A stretch of DNA of 11,656 nucleotides from an uncultured Bacilli bacterium (GCA_944332375.1 CALVJU010000106.1:1-11656); one strand, 5' to 3'; positions 1 to 6,742 are shown, counted from the stretch's first letter. Notes: generated from the sequence alone by a model not told the origin. Translations and numbers: made by a program.

Positions 1-35
1 ATTACAAAATATGAAAAATATTTCTATGTACTCTG

Positions 36-542
36 GTGTTAGACAGCGGGGTAGGAGTTCTTAAAAATGAAGGTAAATCGTTTACAATACACGGATTGAT
101 AAGTAATAGATGTGAGATGTTTGCTGGAATTACAAAAGGAATACAGACTGATAAAGATCCTGTATTAACTTTAGATGATAGTAGATTTTTTAATAATATT
201 CAAGATTTGAATAATACAGATTATGATGAATTATTGCAGAAAAGTGAACAAATGGTTATTGGCATGATGTTTTCAACAGCTAGTAAAGAATTGGTGAAAT
301 ATAGAGAAATGAAAAATTGGTCTATATTTGATAAATTTTTAGCCAAGTTATTGCCTAAGAAAAGAAAGGAGAATAGAGAAAAGAAAGAATTAGAAAATAA
401 ATTAGAAAAATGGCAAAATGATTATAAAGAACCTTTAAAAGAACTTGTAAAAGTGAATGAACTAGAAAATAGAGATAGTGATGAGAAAATAGAAGAAGTA
501 CATAAAGAAGAAATGGAAGAAAGCAAATCTTTTGAAAAATAG
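36..542 (+). CDS. Hypothetical protein, probably 5'-truncated or frameshifted
   Basis: I do not recognise this 168-residue frame. It opens at a GTG (36) with no ribosome binding site in front. A different frame starting ATG at 11 (MKNISMYSGV) runs up to the same point and then closes at a stop near 62. The simplest reading is that a start region has been joined out of frame to a later part of the protein, or that the gene is cut by a deletion at about 35-40. The first two thirds look globular (LTLDDSRFFNNIQDLNNTDY, about residues 45-64). From about residue 100 the protein is highly charged, rich in Lys and Glu, and probably coiled-coil. There is no signal peptide or membrane segment. It lies just upstream of two clearly damaged genes on the same strand, so it may itself be a remnant. 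Confidence 0.45.
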   Translation: MLDSGVGVLKNEGKSFTIHGLISNRCEMFAGITKGIQTDKDPVLTLDDSRFFNNIQDLNNTDYDELLQKSEQMVIGMMFSTASKELVKYREMKNWSIFDKFLAKLLPKKRKENREKKELENKLEKWQNDYKEPLKELVKVNELENRDSDEKIEEVHKEEMEESKSFEK

Positions 543-593
543 TTTAATACATCTATAATATAAATGAAATTTAAAAAATTGAGGTGAAGCAAG

Positions 594-867
594 ATGAATA
601 ATAAAAATGCAAACAAATCTAGTAAAACAAATAAAGAAGTGGAGAGAATTAAATCCTAATTTAGCAAGAAATTCAAATGTTAGGGATTATGCCACGATAA
701 ATGAATTAACAGTATTATCTAATTTAGAATCACATAATGCAGAGCTTATTAAAGAGGGAAAAAGTAAAGAAGAAAGATTTGAAATATTAAACGGGATTGC
801 CAAATAATTAGATATACTTAATAATGCAGAAAAAACAAAATTATTAGGAGATAAAAAAGATAATTAA
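594..867 (+). pseudogene. KilA-N domain protein remnant (internal deletion plus nonsense codon)
   Basis: A good ribosome binding site (GAGGTG, 581-586) precedes ATG 594, but that frame closes after 21 codons. From 607 another frame carries the C-terminal signature of phage/ICE KilA-N proteins: KKWRELNP, then NVRDYATINEL, SNLESHNAELI and a final Lys/Glu-rich helix. The family pattern from memory is W-R-x2-NP, RDYATI, L-x-VL-x-N-x-ES-x-NA-x-LI. The DNA-binding KilA-N half, normally well over 100 residues, is absent between the start and this part, so an internal deletion with frame loss is likely. The frame then meets TAA at 805-807 and continues in frame as LDILNNAEKTKLLGD to a second TAA at 865-867. 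CAA to TAA would restore IAKQLDIL. Unlikely to make a working protein. Marks old phage or integrative-element DNA. Confidence 0.72.
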
Positions 868-1051
868 TAGTAAATATAATCTTAAAGAAATAGAAGAAAA
901 ACTTGAACGTTTTAAAAATATGAAATTGGAAGATGTAAAATTAGATGATGTAGATGAAATAAGTTCTATAAAAATAAACAGAAGAAAACCTAATACTGAT
1001 AAAACTGCGGATGATTCTGTAACTAATGTTTTAAAGAATTTATATAAATAA
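860..1051 (+). pseudogene. Small conserved element protein, broken start and internal deletion
   Basis: An open frame without a standard start encodes a Lys/Glu-rich N-terminus (KYNLKEIEEKLERFKNMKL), a segment VDEISSIKINRRKP and a short end TNVLKNLYK before TAA 1049-1051. A strong AGGAG at 846-850 is correctly spaced for a start at 860, but the codon there is ATA, so an ATG-to-ATA change is the likely reason no start is found. The first internal ATG (920) has no ribosome binding site. The layout recalls short proteins of conjugative elements (DUF6870-like, from memory) in which a segment of about 40 residues follows the RRKP-type motif. That middle segment is missing here. Assignment to the family is tentative; the broken start is visible directly. 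Confidence 0.45.
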
Positions 1052-1089
1052 GCTACAATTTTTTATGAAAAAATGAAAGGATGAAATAC

Positions 1090-1926
1090 ATGGAGATTAA
1101 AGAAATAACTGTTAATGATTATTTAACTAAATCAAATTTACCAGCTAGCGATTATGTAATTAATCCATATGTAGGATGTTCTCATGGGTGCAGATATTGT
1201 TATGCTTCTTTTATGAAAAGATTTACTGGTCATAAAGAAAATTGGGGCGATTTTATCGATATAAAGAAATGTAATAAAAAGATCAATTTGAGAAAAATAT
1301 CTGGAAAAACTGTCTTTTTATCTTCAGTTACAGATTGTTATAATGAATTGGAAGAAAAGTTTCTTATTACAAGAGGAATATTAGAACAATTAATCGATTC
1401 AGATTGTTATCTATCAATATCTACAAAGTCTAGTTTAATTTTAAGAGATATAGATTTATTAAAACAAATAAAAAATCTAACAGTTAGTATGTCTATAAAT
1501 ACATTAAATGAAAACTTTAAAAATGATATGGATAAAGCCAGTTCAATAAAGAGTAGGCTAAATGCTCTTAAAGAATTGCATAAAAATGGAATTTATACAG
1601 TTTTATTTATGTCGCCAATATTCCCTTATATAACTGAGTGGGAAGAAATTATGGAAATATCAAAAGAATTTGTAGATGAATACTGGTTTGAAAATCTTAA
1701 TTTAAGAGGAAGCTATAAAAGAGATATTTTAGATTATATCAAAGAAAAATATAATGAAATATATCCAGAGTATACAGAGATATATGATAAGAAAAATAAT
1801 AAATATTGGGAAGTATTATCAGATGAGATTAATAGTTATTGTAAGGCAAATAATATAAAGTATATAAATTATTTTTATCATAAAGAATTGATAGAAAAAA
1901 AGAAAGCGAGTGTAAAAAATGGATAA
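1090..1926 (+). CDS. Radical SAM protein, SPL (spore photoproduct lyase-like) family
   Basis: A cytoplasmic iron-sulfur enzyme that should cleave S-adenosylmethionine to a 5'-deoxyadenosyl radical; its substrate is unknown. The 4Fe-4S site is plain: C30, C34 and C37 in NPYVGCSHGCRYCYASFMKR, the classic CxxxCxxC, within the conserved INPYxGC context of the SPL branch. About 278 residues, normal for these short stand-alone members, which are not themselves the spore lyase. The barrel continues with FLSSVTDCYN and LSISTKSSLILRDIDLL strands. ATG 1090 is preferred over ATG 1081 because AAAGG (1076-1080) sits 9 nt ahead of 1090 but touches 1081. It overlaps the next gene by 8 nt, so the two are translationally coupled. 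This gene looks intact, unlike its three upstream neighbours. Confidence 0.85.
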   Translation: MEIKEITVNDYLTKSNLPASDYVINPYVGCSHGCRYCYASFMKRFTGHKENWGDFIDIKKCNKKINLRKISGKTVFLSSVTDCYNELEEKFLITRGILEQLIDSDCYLSISTKSSLILRDIDLLKQIKNLTVSMSINTLNENFKNDMDKASSIKSRLNALKELHKNGIYTVLFMSPIFPYITEWEEIMEISKEFVDEYWFENLNLRGSYKRDILDYIKEKYNEIYPEYTEIYDKKNNKYWEVLSDEINSYCKANNIKYINYFYHKELIEKKKASVKNG

Positions 1927-2380
1927 TATAAAAGAATTTTTAATTGAATCTAAGAAACAAACTTATGCAAATGAAAAAGTAGAAAAGGTTAGTAGTTCAA
2001 GATATGGCTCTAAAGACTATGAATATAAGAAAGATAATATGATTTATCATGATACTTATTTTGGTGGTACAAACTTTATTGGAGAAGAAGTAGTTTATTT
2101 AGATAATGAGATATATTGGGCAATGAATTACTATGGTATAACTTTTGATGAGACATTAGGAGAGGAAGCAATAGATAGTACTTTGCGTCCTGCTTTAATG
2201 CTTGTAGGAGAAGATAATAATGTAATTCCTATAAGAGGACCTAAAGAATTTATTAATGGTGAATATAAATATACTTTTGAGGTAGAAGGAGATTTAGATT
2301 ATTTTAGTGGCACAGAGATAATTTATAAAAATGATAAAAAAATTTATGAATTAAAATGTAATGGTGGATTAATTAAATAA
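1919..2380 (+). CDS. DUF5680 domain protein
   Basis: A 153-residue cytoplasmic protein of the DUF5680 family, function unknown. Family hallmarks seen: an N-terminal helix (EFLIESKKQTYA), then SSRYGSKDYEYKKDN, the core DTYFGGTNFIGEEVVY (about residues 45-60), an aromatic strand (IYWAMNYYG, about 65-73), RGPKEFINGEYKYT (about 106-119), and a closing G-D-L-D-Y-F-S-G and IYELKCNGGLI. The start codon lies inside the end of the radical SAM gene (ATGGATAA overlap), which argues for co-expression. These proteins often occur singly in Firmicutes and may act in small-molecule binding; that is speculation. No transmembrane segment or signal peptide. Complete length for the family. Confidence 0.82.
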   Translation: MDNIKEFLIESKKQTYANEKVEKVSSSRYGSKDYEYKKDNMIYHDTYFGGTNFIGEEVVYLDNEIYWAMNYYGITFDETLGEEAIDSTLRPALMLVGEDNNVIPIRGPKEFINGEYKYTFEVEGDLDYFSGTEIIYKNDKKIYELKCNGGLIK

Positions 2381-2402
2381 TATTAAAAAGGAAGTGAAAA
2401 CA

Positions 2403-2438
2403 ATGACAAATATTAATTGGTTTCCAGGACATATGGCT
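2403..2438 (+). pseudogene. rbgA: 5' stub of rbgA (ylqF), ribosome biogenesis GTPase
   Basis: The first 12 codons give MTNINWFPGHMA, the very conserved N-terminus of RbgA/YlqF, the GTPase that assembles the large ribosomal subunit in Firmicutes. A proper ribosome binding site (AAGGAAG, about 2389-2395) stands in front. Just after the Ala codon the similarity stops: the next codons read FLPYPQYHPIKKR and then TAG at 2478-2480, where RbgA would have Lys and a basic helix. None of the GTPase motifs (NKxD, G1, G3) follow. The rest of the gene is not in the window. This is a sharp junction between two unrelated DNAs, either a real rearrangement or an assembly join. Confidence 0.75.
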
Positions 2439-2466
2439 TTCCTCCCCTACCCGCAATATCATCCCA

Positions 2467-2506
2467 TAAAAAAACGTTAGAAGTTTTATCTTCTACGTAT
2501 TTTTTT
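2467..2506. terminator. Bidirectional rho-independent terminator
   Basis: A hairpin with arms at 2474-2483 and 2490-2498 (ACGTTAGAAG / CTTCTACGT, one bulged T) has seven A before it and seven T after it, so it can stop transcription from either side. On the - strand its first arm contains the last codons and TAA of the gene ending at 2486, so terminator and coding end overlap. It closes the three-gene operon 5132-2486. Confidence 0.8.
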
Positions 2507-3592
2507 ATATTCTTTCAATTGTTGATTCACATATTTATTCCATTCCCCTGGTCTTTTCGTTATTCCTATTCTAGAAAATCCTACCTTTTTTTGTCCAAAA
2601 AAGAATAACTTAGAATATCCCTTATACACTACAATTCTGATTGGACCACAATATAAGAGCCAGTAATTTGAATCTTGTTGGGATGGATGAAATTCATATT
2701 CGGAAAGGCCATATTCCTCAAGTAAGCCATAAATCACATCATCTAAATTCCTTACATAACTATTACTACGATAGTCTTTTTTCATTTTACGATATTGATA
2801 ATCTAAATGATCATATTCTTTTAGTAATTCTTCAATACTTCTTGTCTCTTCTGGTTGCCATTGAACCTCTTCCTTTGGTGTCGTTTGTTTCACATTTCTT
2901 TGTACATCTCTATGATCGCCGTAAGGGTTATATGATGAAGTTTCCCTCATCCAAGCATCATCATCAAAACCAGTGCAAGCTCGCGCATAAGTTCTTGATG
3001 GCTCTGGTTGACTAGGATAATCCAGTAAATAAATTACACCCCCACTTTCTTTTGGTTTTTGTGCTTCTCCTAATTCAGATATTTTTTTCTCTATTACTGC
3101 CATCTTTTCTTCATATTGTACCATTTGTTCTAAATCATATAGATTAACATCACGATCATACAAAGGGGAAGATAAATAAACAGTGAAATCATATAGATAT
3201 TCATCTAACCATCTTCCATCATTCAAAGAATATTGTAATGGGTCATGAGTAAATTGAATGAGCGTTGCAGGATTCACATGCAAACTTTCACGATAGAAAT
3301 TGATACAATCATCATTCCCACGTGAAACACCCTCTACTTTATCAAAGCCCAGATCTGTTGCTATATTTTTCGCAGCATTGAATGTACGATGATAAAGATG
3401 ATAATAAACAAGGGGCTCACATAATTTTCTCATTTCTAATAATTCTTTTTTTAGTTCTTTATGATCGTCTTTTAAAAGATTAAAATCTAGATGAAGCATT
3501 GATTCTAAATACGAATAAAGTTCCGGAGAGAATTTTTCTTTATTTTGGTTTAACATTTCTACGAGTGATTCTTCTTGATACAACTTAGTCAT
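2486..3592 (-). CDS. Hypothetical protein, 368 residues, last gene of the HELAH operon
   Basis: I do not recognise this protein. The N-terminal third is helical and charged (about residues 8-60, KELKKELLEMRKLCEPLVYY). A mixed domain of about residues 60-145 follows (GFDKVEGVSRGNDDCINFYR, ending DFTVYLSSPLYDRD). Then comes a predicted coiled coil (about 151-177) and a low-complexity hydrophilic linker rich in Pro, Arg and Asp (about 190-245). The C-terminal part (about 255-368) has a helix and a short aromatic beta-rich piece (YWLLYCGPIRIVVYKGYSKL) with a basic tail KKIRRR. No signal peptide or membrane helix, so cytoplasmic. Start ATG 3592 has AAAGGA about 9 nt upstream. It follows the peptidase-like gene by 18 nt, clearly in the same operon, and its stop lies inside the operon terminator. 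Confidence 0.75.
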   Translation of the reverse strand: MTKLYQEESLVEMLNQNKEKFSPELYSYLESMLHLDFNLLKDDHKELKKELLEMRKLCEPLVYYHLYHRTFNAAKNIATDLGFDKVEGVSRGNDDCINFYRESLHVNPATLIQFTHDPLQYSLNDGRWLDEYLYDFTVYLSSPLYDRDVNLYDLEQMVQYEEKMAVIEKKISELGEAQKPKESGGVIYLLDYPSQPEPSRTYARACTGFDDDAWMRETSSYNPYGDHRDVQRNVKQTTPKEEVQWQPEETRSIEELLKEYDHLDYQYRKMKKDYRSNSYVRNLDDVIYGLLEEYGLSEYEFHPSQQDSNYWLLYCGPIRIVVYKGYSKLFFFGQKKVGFSRIGITKRPGEWNKYVNQQLKEYKKIRRR

Positions 3593-3610
3593 AAATCATA
3601 TTCCTTTCTT

Positions 3611-4543
3611 TTATCTCGTTATTTCTTTTTCTAATGTATGATCAAGTAATTGATTTAACATTACCATTGCTTGATATACATTTTTAGGGTTCATTGCAGG
3701 ATCGTTTGATGGAAGTGTTGTCACTGCTTTTTTGAGATGATAATCTTTTTTGGCGATCATTCCCATATAACTTAGTATTTGATAAAGGGTAAACAAGCCC
3801 TCTTCTTTTTGTTCATATTGCGAAATCATCCAATCCACAAAACCAGGGTGCATTGCTTTTGAACAAAACTCTGCCATAGAATCAATATGTAATGTTTTTG
3901 AAAACTTCTCTGCAAAAGCATAATATTCTGGATAAGCATTGATTTCTGTTTCTAATTCTAATTCCGGATCAGTAAGTAATTCTTGTCTTTCTTTTCTTTT
4001 ATCACTGTTACTAGAAATGATATGTCTTCCTGGATAGATTCCTGGGCCAAATTTCTTTGTTACCATCATTTCTGCTGTCATTTGAGCAACAACTTCATCT
4101 AATAAGATAAATCCCCAATTAGGTGCATCTAATAATGGATTTTCGCGAATGATAGGATCTCCATAAGAAAGTCCCATCTTCTTTAATAAAATTTTCTTAA
4201 TATAAGTTGCTTTTTGATCTCTGGTTAGATATAACTCTTGATGAATATCACTTTCATAATGAGCAAGTTCGTGAAATACTGTTTCATATAAGAACCATGG
4301 TCCTTTTTCTAAACAACCTGATACATTGATTTCAATGGTTTTCGCACCAATATCGGTATGACCATACCATGAGACATGATCTTTCATAACCATCTTTTGT
4401 ACCATACCAAGTTTCTGATTCCACTCTGTAAGATCTTCTTGTGAGATCAATCCTAACTCTAACGCATAGATTGTCATTTCTTGTTTCATTTGTTCTAAAT
4501 CGAAATGAAAAAAATCTGGCGTTTTTTCCATGGATTGCTCCAT
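3611..4543 (-). CDS. Putative zinc metallopeptidase-like protein (HELAH motif)
   Basis: A 310-residue cytoplasmic protein carrying HELAH at about residues 91-95 inside a hydrophobic helix (LYETVFHELAHYES), the HExxH zinc-binding and catalytic motif of many metallopeptidases. A second acidic motif about 55 residues on (LLDEVVAQM, E150) could supply the third zinc ligand as in gluzincins; this is inference. Family otherwise unrecognised. The frame is open up to 4627, but the start was set at ATG 4543 because a perfect AGGAGG lies 8 nt upstream and the extra 28 codons have no ribosome binding site. Middle gene of an operon: 85 nt after the small helical gene, 18 nt before the 368-residue gene. 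No signal peptide, so an intracellular substrate or a peptidase-fold regulator is more likely than secretion. Confidence 0.7.
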   Translation of the reverse strand: MEQSMEKTPDFFHFDLEQMKQEMTIYALELGLISQEDLTEWNQKLGMVQKMVMKDHVSWYGHTDIGAKTIEINVSGCLEKGPWFLYETVFHELAHYESDIHQELYLTRDQKATYIKKILLKKMGLSYGDPIIRENPLLDAPNWGFILLDEVVAQMTAEMMVTKKFGPGIYPGRHIISSNSDKRKERQELLTDPELELETEINAYPEYYAFAEKFSKTLHIDSMAEFCSKAMHPGFVDWMISQYEQKEEGLFTLYQILSYMGMIAKKDYHLKKAVTTLPSNDPAMNPKNVYQAMVMLNQLLDHTLEKEITR

Positions 4544-4628
4544 TTCCTCTACCTCCTGTAAACAATTCCAAAACCCCACAATATTAAAGTAACATATTTC
4601 TTTTGAAAACACAATCAAAAAGCCCAAA

Positions 4629-5132
4629 TTAATTGAGCTTTAATATTTTCTTAGAAGAATTACCATGTTGCATCTTTTTACAATAATTCTCTCTTACAAA
4701 GTGAGCAAGACAAAGATCTATCATAGACGGTTGTTGGTTTTCTTGAAAGGTAAGAATCCATGTCTTTAATTCTTCTAACGAAAGAGACTGGAGATGTTCT
4801 AATTCTCTTTGTACCAATTTCCTCTCTTCTTCAGTTAATTTTCTTTCCATAAGTTGTTCTATAGAATGTCTACGGGCATAGTTATATACCATCATAGTAT
4901 CATCTACTTGTTCTTGTTCTGTTTGAAATCTTGCAAAAAGAGGAAGTACTCGTTGTTCTACACGATACTGCTCTAAGAAATTCCACTCTTCTAAAGAAAG
5001 TTCATTGACTGCTTTTGCACGAAGCATTTGAACCTTTCTTCTTTCCCACTCTGGTTGATAGATTATCCATTGTTTCCATTCTTGTAATGGAGATGTTGTT
5101 AAAAATAAATGAAGTTGTTTTTCATTCGTCAT
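4629..5132 (-). CDS. Helical protein, intact paralogue of the broken gene at 8220-8831
   Basis: A 167-residue, mostly helical, charged protein of unknown function, first gene of the operon that also holds the HELAH protein. It aligns along nearly its whole length with the interrupted gene 8220-8831. Shared features are EWxxWxxYxPE near residue 20, an EE-rich helix, a helix with LMxxKLTxEE near 95, a QRELEHL/RQEITRL helix, and SMxDxxxxH near 145. Length and helix spacing match, so the family fold can be taken as real. Several GTG or ATG starts lie at 5144-5132; ATG 5132 was chosen because GAGGG sits just upstream of the GTG codons. A strong promoter with a very short leader lies directly upstream. 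No membrane segment. Confidence 0.75.
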   Translation of the reverse strand: MTNEKQLHLFLTTSPLQEWKQWIIYQPEWERRKVQMLRAKAVNELSLEEWNFLEQYRVEQRVLPLFARFQTEQEQVDDTMMVYNYARRHSIEQLMERKLTEEERKLVQRELEHLQSLSLEELKTWILTFQENQQPSMIDLCLAHFVRENYCKKMQHGNSSKKILKLN

Positions 5133-5155
5133 TCTATTCACCACCCTCTATTTCT

Positions 5156-5184
5156 ACTATACTCTTTAAGAAAAGAATATGCAA
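5156..5184 (-). promoter_or_regulatory. Sigma-A-type promoter for the three-gene operon
   Basis: Read on the - strand, TTGCAT (5184-5179) and TATAGT (5161-5156) are separated by exactly 17 nt. Transcription would start near 5149, giving a leader of roughly 15-20 nt that contains the GAGGG ribosome binding site of the gene starting at 5132. Confidence 0.65.
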
Positions 5185-5270
5185 ATAAATGAGAAATAGA
5201 ACTACTTTAAAAAACATCGTACTTATGGAAAGAATCTGAATAGGGAATGACAAAACAACAGATTTCTAGT

Positions 5271-5299
5271 AAAAAAGAATGAAAAAATACTTTTCACTC
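5271..5299 (-). terminator. Rho-independent terminator after the membrane protein gene
   Basis: On the - strand GAGTGAAAA (5299-5291) pairs with TTTTCATTC (5285-5277) through one G-T wobble over a 5-nt loop, followed by six T (5276-5271). It lies about 20 nt after the stop of the gene at 5318-6004 and insulates the downstream operon promoter. Confidence 0.7.
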
Positions 5300-5317
5300 T
5301 ATTTCTTGAACATAGAT

Positions 5318-6004
5318 CTAAGATTCACTTTCATGATGATTCATTCTTTTTAATTGTCTTGTCTTAGATGGTTCTTCTTCAAAATCAGAATCGACAACAA
5401 GAGAGGTATCTAAATAATTTCTCATCATTTTTAATTCACTTAAAGAAAAGTGATGTAAAGTATTCATATTCAACTGTTCTTCTCCAATACCCTCTTCACG
5501 AAGATCAGCTTGATTCATCAAATCATAATGGTCTAAATAAAATTTTTCTTTCTTCACTTGGTGATGTTGTTGAATTAATTTGACTGTTTCATAATATGCT
5601 CTGAATGTGAAGAGTGTAGCTAAAACGAAAACAAGCGCATAAAGAAAACTGATCAATTCCCAAGGGACACTACCACTAGAAATGTTCGCCATTGCATCAG
5701 TAAGTAGTTTGAAATCTATCACAGAAAAATAGGTACAAAAGAAATCCTCTAAACAGATTGTTACAACATTTCGAGGAAAATTTCTATCAAATGCCTTAGT
5801 TCTATACACTGCTTGATTATGCATAAGATCTAAGATTTTATCTTCCTCTTCTTTTGTAAAGGGAATCGATGTTTCTGTCCCATCATATTTTTTTATTACA
5901 ATCTCATGATCTTTTACTTCATAATGATGAATATCACTCTCTGGAGTCATACCCCTCAAGTCTTTGGTTAAAATTTGATATAATTTTGTATTTGATTTAT
6001 TCAT
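5318..6004 (-). CDS. Hypothetical single-pass membrane protein
   Basis: A 228-residue protein of unknown function. Residues 1-110 are soluble-looking, with a beta-rich start (HHYEVKDHEIVIKKYDGTET) and a helix KEEEDKILDLMHNQAV. One clear transmembrane helix sits at about 113-136 (ELISFLYALVFVLATLF). After it comes a charged region rich in Glu, His and Lys (about 140-228). Residues 79-100 are moderately hydrophobic and could pack on the membrane. There is no cleavable signal peptide. By the positive-inside rule the Lys/His-rich side after the helix is probably cytoplasmic. Start ATG 6004 has GGAGAG 6 nt upstream. It follows the YgjV-like gene by 32 nt and ends at a good terminator, so the two membrane proteins are co-transcribed. 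Confidence 0.72.
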   Translation of the reverse strand: MNKSNTKLYQILTKDLRGMTPESDIHHYEVKDHEIVIKKYDGTETSIPFTKEEEDKILDLMHNQAVYRTKAFDRNFPRNVVTICLEDFFCTYFSVIDFKLLTDAMANISSGSVPWELISFLYALVFVLATLFTFRAYYETVKLIQQHHQVKKEKFYLDHYDLMNQADLREEGIGEEQLNMNTLHHFSLSELKMMRNYLDTSLVVDSDFEEEPSKTRQLKRMNHHESES

Positions 6005-6036
6005 TGTAATCTCTCCAATTCATGAGAACTATATTA

Positions 6037-6573
6037 TCACTTGGTATGCATAAAGTCAACAGGGCTTTGCTCCTTTTTCTCCCAGTTTTTCCAAGCAATA
6101 TAAGTAGAAATAAGAGAGATGATATTTGATAGAACCCCTACAATAGAATAAACTGAAATATTGTATATCAGCCATAAAAAATAACAGAAAAAAGCAACTC
6201 TTTTTACCTGTAATTCATTTCCATTCCATACAACAATCATGTAGATCATCGCTGCAAGGAATGGCAACAAAGAAAAATAATTTTGATAAGTAAATATACA
6301 AAGTACAACATAACAAATGAGAAAAAGAAATAAGAAAAAAACATGATTAAGCTTAGAATGTCTTTCTTTAAAAACGATAAATAAATTTCTAATGAAAGCG
6401 ACTGCTTTTGTAAGACAACCACTATATGCTCCTAAGAAAAGATAATGCGTAATATCTAAAATATTCGCAATACACATTCCCTGAAATATTTTCTGTTTTG
6501 TTTTTAAATGATAGGAAAGTAAAGTCGTACCTAGAGCAAGTAATTCTAACAATTGTGATAAAACGTACATCAT
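6037..6573 (-). CDS. YgjV family inner-membrane protein
   Basis: A 178-residue polytopic membrane protein with about five or six hydrophobic helices (for example residues 3-20, 30-48, 76-95, 100-118, 123-142, 145-162). It matches the YgjV family by its length and by its opening and second-helix pattern: LELLALGTTLLSYHLKTKQK, then a His-Tyr (ITHYLFLGAYSGCLTKAV) and an Arg-Asn in AFIRNLFIVF. The molecular role of YgjV proteins is not established. Start ATG 6573 has GGGG 7 nt upstream; ATG 6570 is the alternative. It is followed after 32 nt by the single-pass membrane protein. No promoter is visible between it and the tRNA-Val gene, only an AT-rich hairpin almost touching its ribosome binding site. 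Confidence 0.75.
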   Translation of the reverse strand: MMYVLSQLLELLALGTTLLSYHLKTKQKIFQGMCIANILDITHYLFLGAYSGCLTKAVAFIRNLFIVFKERHSKLNHVFFLFLFLICYVVLCIFTYQNYFSLLPFLAAMIYMIVVWNGNELQVKRVAFFCYFLWLIYNISVYSIVGVLSNIISLISTYIAWKNWEKKEQSPVDFMHTK

Positions 6574-6590
6574 GTTTCATCCCCTTTTCC

Positions 6591-6629
6591 GATATAAAAT
6601 AACAATATGAACAAAATCATATTGTTATT
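6591..6629 (-). terminator. AT-rich hairpin after tRNA-Val, probable terminator or processing site
   Basis: Perfect 13-bp inverted repeat, arms 6617-6629 and 6598-6610 (AATAACAATATGA), 6-nt loop, then TTATATC on the - strand. The U-tract is weak and there is no GC in the stem base. It could therefore leak into the YgjV-like gene, whose ribosome binding site starts within about 10 nt. Confidence 0.55.
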
Positions 6630-6642
6630 AACATCTATAAAA

Positions 6643-6719
6643 TGGTGAGAGATATAGGACTCGAACCTATGACCTCTTGCACGTCAAGCAAGCGCTCTAA
6701 CCAACTGAGCTAATCCCCC
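6643..6719 (-). tRNA. tRNA-Val (anticodon GAC)
   Basis: A 77-nt cloverleaf reads on the - strand. The acceptor arm is GGGGGAT with ATCTCTC (7 bp, two G-U), the D arm GCTC/GAGC, and the anticodon arm CTTGC/GCAAG around loop TTGACGT, giving anticodon GAC at positions 34-36. The variable loop is AGGTC and the T arm ATAGG/CCTAT with TTCGAGT. CCA is encoded at 6645-6643. It should read GUC and GUU valine codons. Position 37 is G, where bacterial tRNA-Val usually has A; the identity rests on the anticodon. Confidence 0.92.
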
Positions 6720-6742
6720 ATTCTTCTGGAATCACTAAAATA

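Noticed and set aside
422..616. - strand frame rich in Ser, Phe and Leu
   Set aside because: It mirrors the Lys/Glu-rich + strand tail at 36-542 and is a compositional shadow.
2486..3592. Coding frame on the + strand at 2641-3015 and 2417-2608
   Set aside because: They lie opposite the longer - strand gene with its ribosome binding site and terminator, and show no start signal.
4332..4571. Separate small - strand gene of 79 codons inside the HELAH gene
   Set aside because: It overlaps in another frame, has an Arg-rich composition typical of out-of-frame translation, and no ribosome binding site of its own.
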